Below are positions 63,979-64,000 of a DNA stretch of 64,000 bases, piece after piece. The translations under genes and the position numbers were made by a program. Within the stretch, counting starts at the first letter, position 1. Every line of letters begins with the position of its first letter. Source of the DNA: Desulfonatronum lacustre DSM 10312 (GTDB lineage Bacteria; Desulfobacterota; Desulfovibrionia; Desulfovibrionales; Desulfonatronaceae); NCBI RefSeq assembly GCF_000519265.1, contig NZ_KI912608.1, positions 2,451,313 to 2,515,312 of the forward strand, in the 5' to 3' direction. Below the pieces are notes generated by a model. The model saw only the letters and a list, made by a program, of their open reading frames with translations, did no database searches and was not told where the DNA came from.

Positions 63979-64000
63979 GTCCTCCCGACCACGATACGCT

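Overview
The window is a dense, GC-rich (roughly 60%) stretch of bacterial chromosome. Gene content points to a Gram-negative anaerobe, most likely a sulfate reducer of the Desulfovibrionales. Supporting signs are NuoE/NuoF and Nfn-type electron-transfer subunits, a giant D-lactate-dehydrogenase-like FAD/Fe-S protein, NAD-type malic enzyme, HypF (nickel-iron hydrogenase maturation), corrinoid genes, a flagellar FliJ/MotE pair and LPS genes (WaaA, heptosyltransferase-like, MsbA-like). The taxonomic call is inference; no 16S gene is present.

Layout. 0-1.1 kb: 3' end of cbiD, a MOSC protein, then tRNA-Glu and tRNA-Gln on the minus strand. 1.2-9.9 kb: a long minus-strand run of mrp, a beta-hydroxyacid dehydrogenase, cobS, fliJ, motE, truA, panC, panD, a DUF502 membrane protein, metK, a DciA-like gene and a small Rho-N-like protein. 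10-13 kb: plus-strand nitronate-monooxygenase-like enzyme and mgtE. 13-18.4 kb: envelope genes (MsbA-like ABC exporter, GT9, waaA) and a class IV aminotransferase. 18.4-22.5 kb: a MITE-like repeat, asd, metF, a PilC/GspF protein and a Nudix hydrolase. 22.5-23.5 kb: tRNA-Arg, an unrecognised ORF, tRNA-Ser and a tiny membrane ORF with an in-frame UGA. 23.5-31.5 kb (minus): ruvX, malic enzyme, FAD/Fe-S oxidoreductase, hypF. 31.6-34.2 kb: cheW and a chemoreceptor. 34.5-41.9 kb (plus): macromolecular-synthesis cluster rpsU-yqeY-mutS2-dnaG-rpoD plus a secreted nuclease. 42-46 kb: host-attachment-like protein, an orphan histidine kinase, a Tat-type ferritin-like protein and a tandem DUF1566 protein. 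46.2-53.2 kb: an unusual redox operon, NuoE - NuoF - hicBA - (NuoG-like fused to NfnA) - NfnB. 53.2-60.4 kb: gatB, mtnA, der, a second tiny UGA-containing membrane ORF, dnaX, ybaB, recR. 60.5-64 kb: a LytM/M23 peptidase, a Gate-domain membrane protein, a small zinc-binding-like protein and a TPR protein.

The most interesting items are two previously unannotatable mini-genes (23311-23487 minus and 57171-57329 plus). Each encodes a short membrane protein interrupted by one in-frame UGA, continues in frame to a second stop, and has a strong hairpin about 20 nt after the UGA, as expected for bacterial selenocysteine insertion elements. The second has a Cys-x-x-UGA layout. Next is the redox operon, which looks like a hydrogenase-free electron-bifurcating NAD(P)/ferredoxin complex built partly by gene fusion, with a HicBA toxin-antitoxin pair lying inside it.
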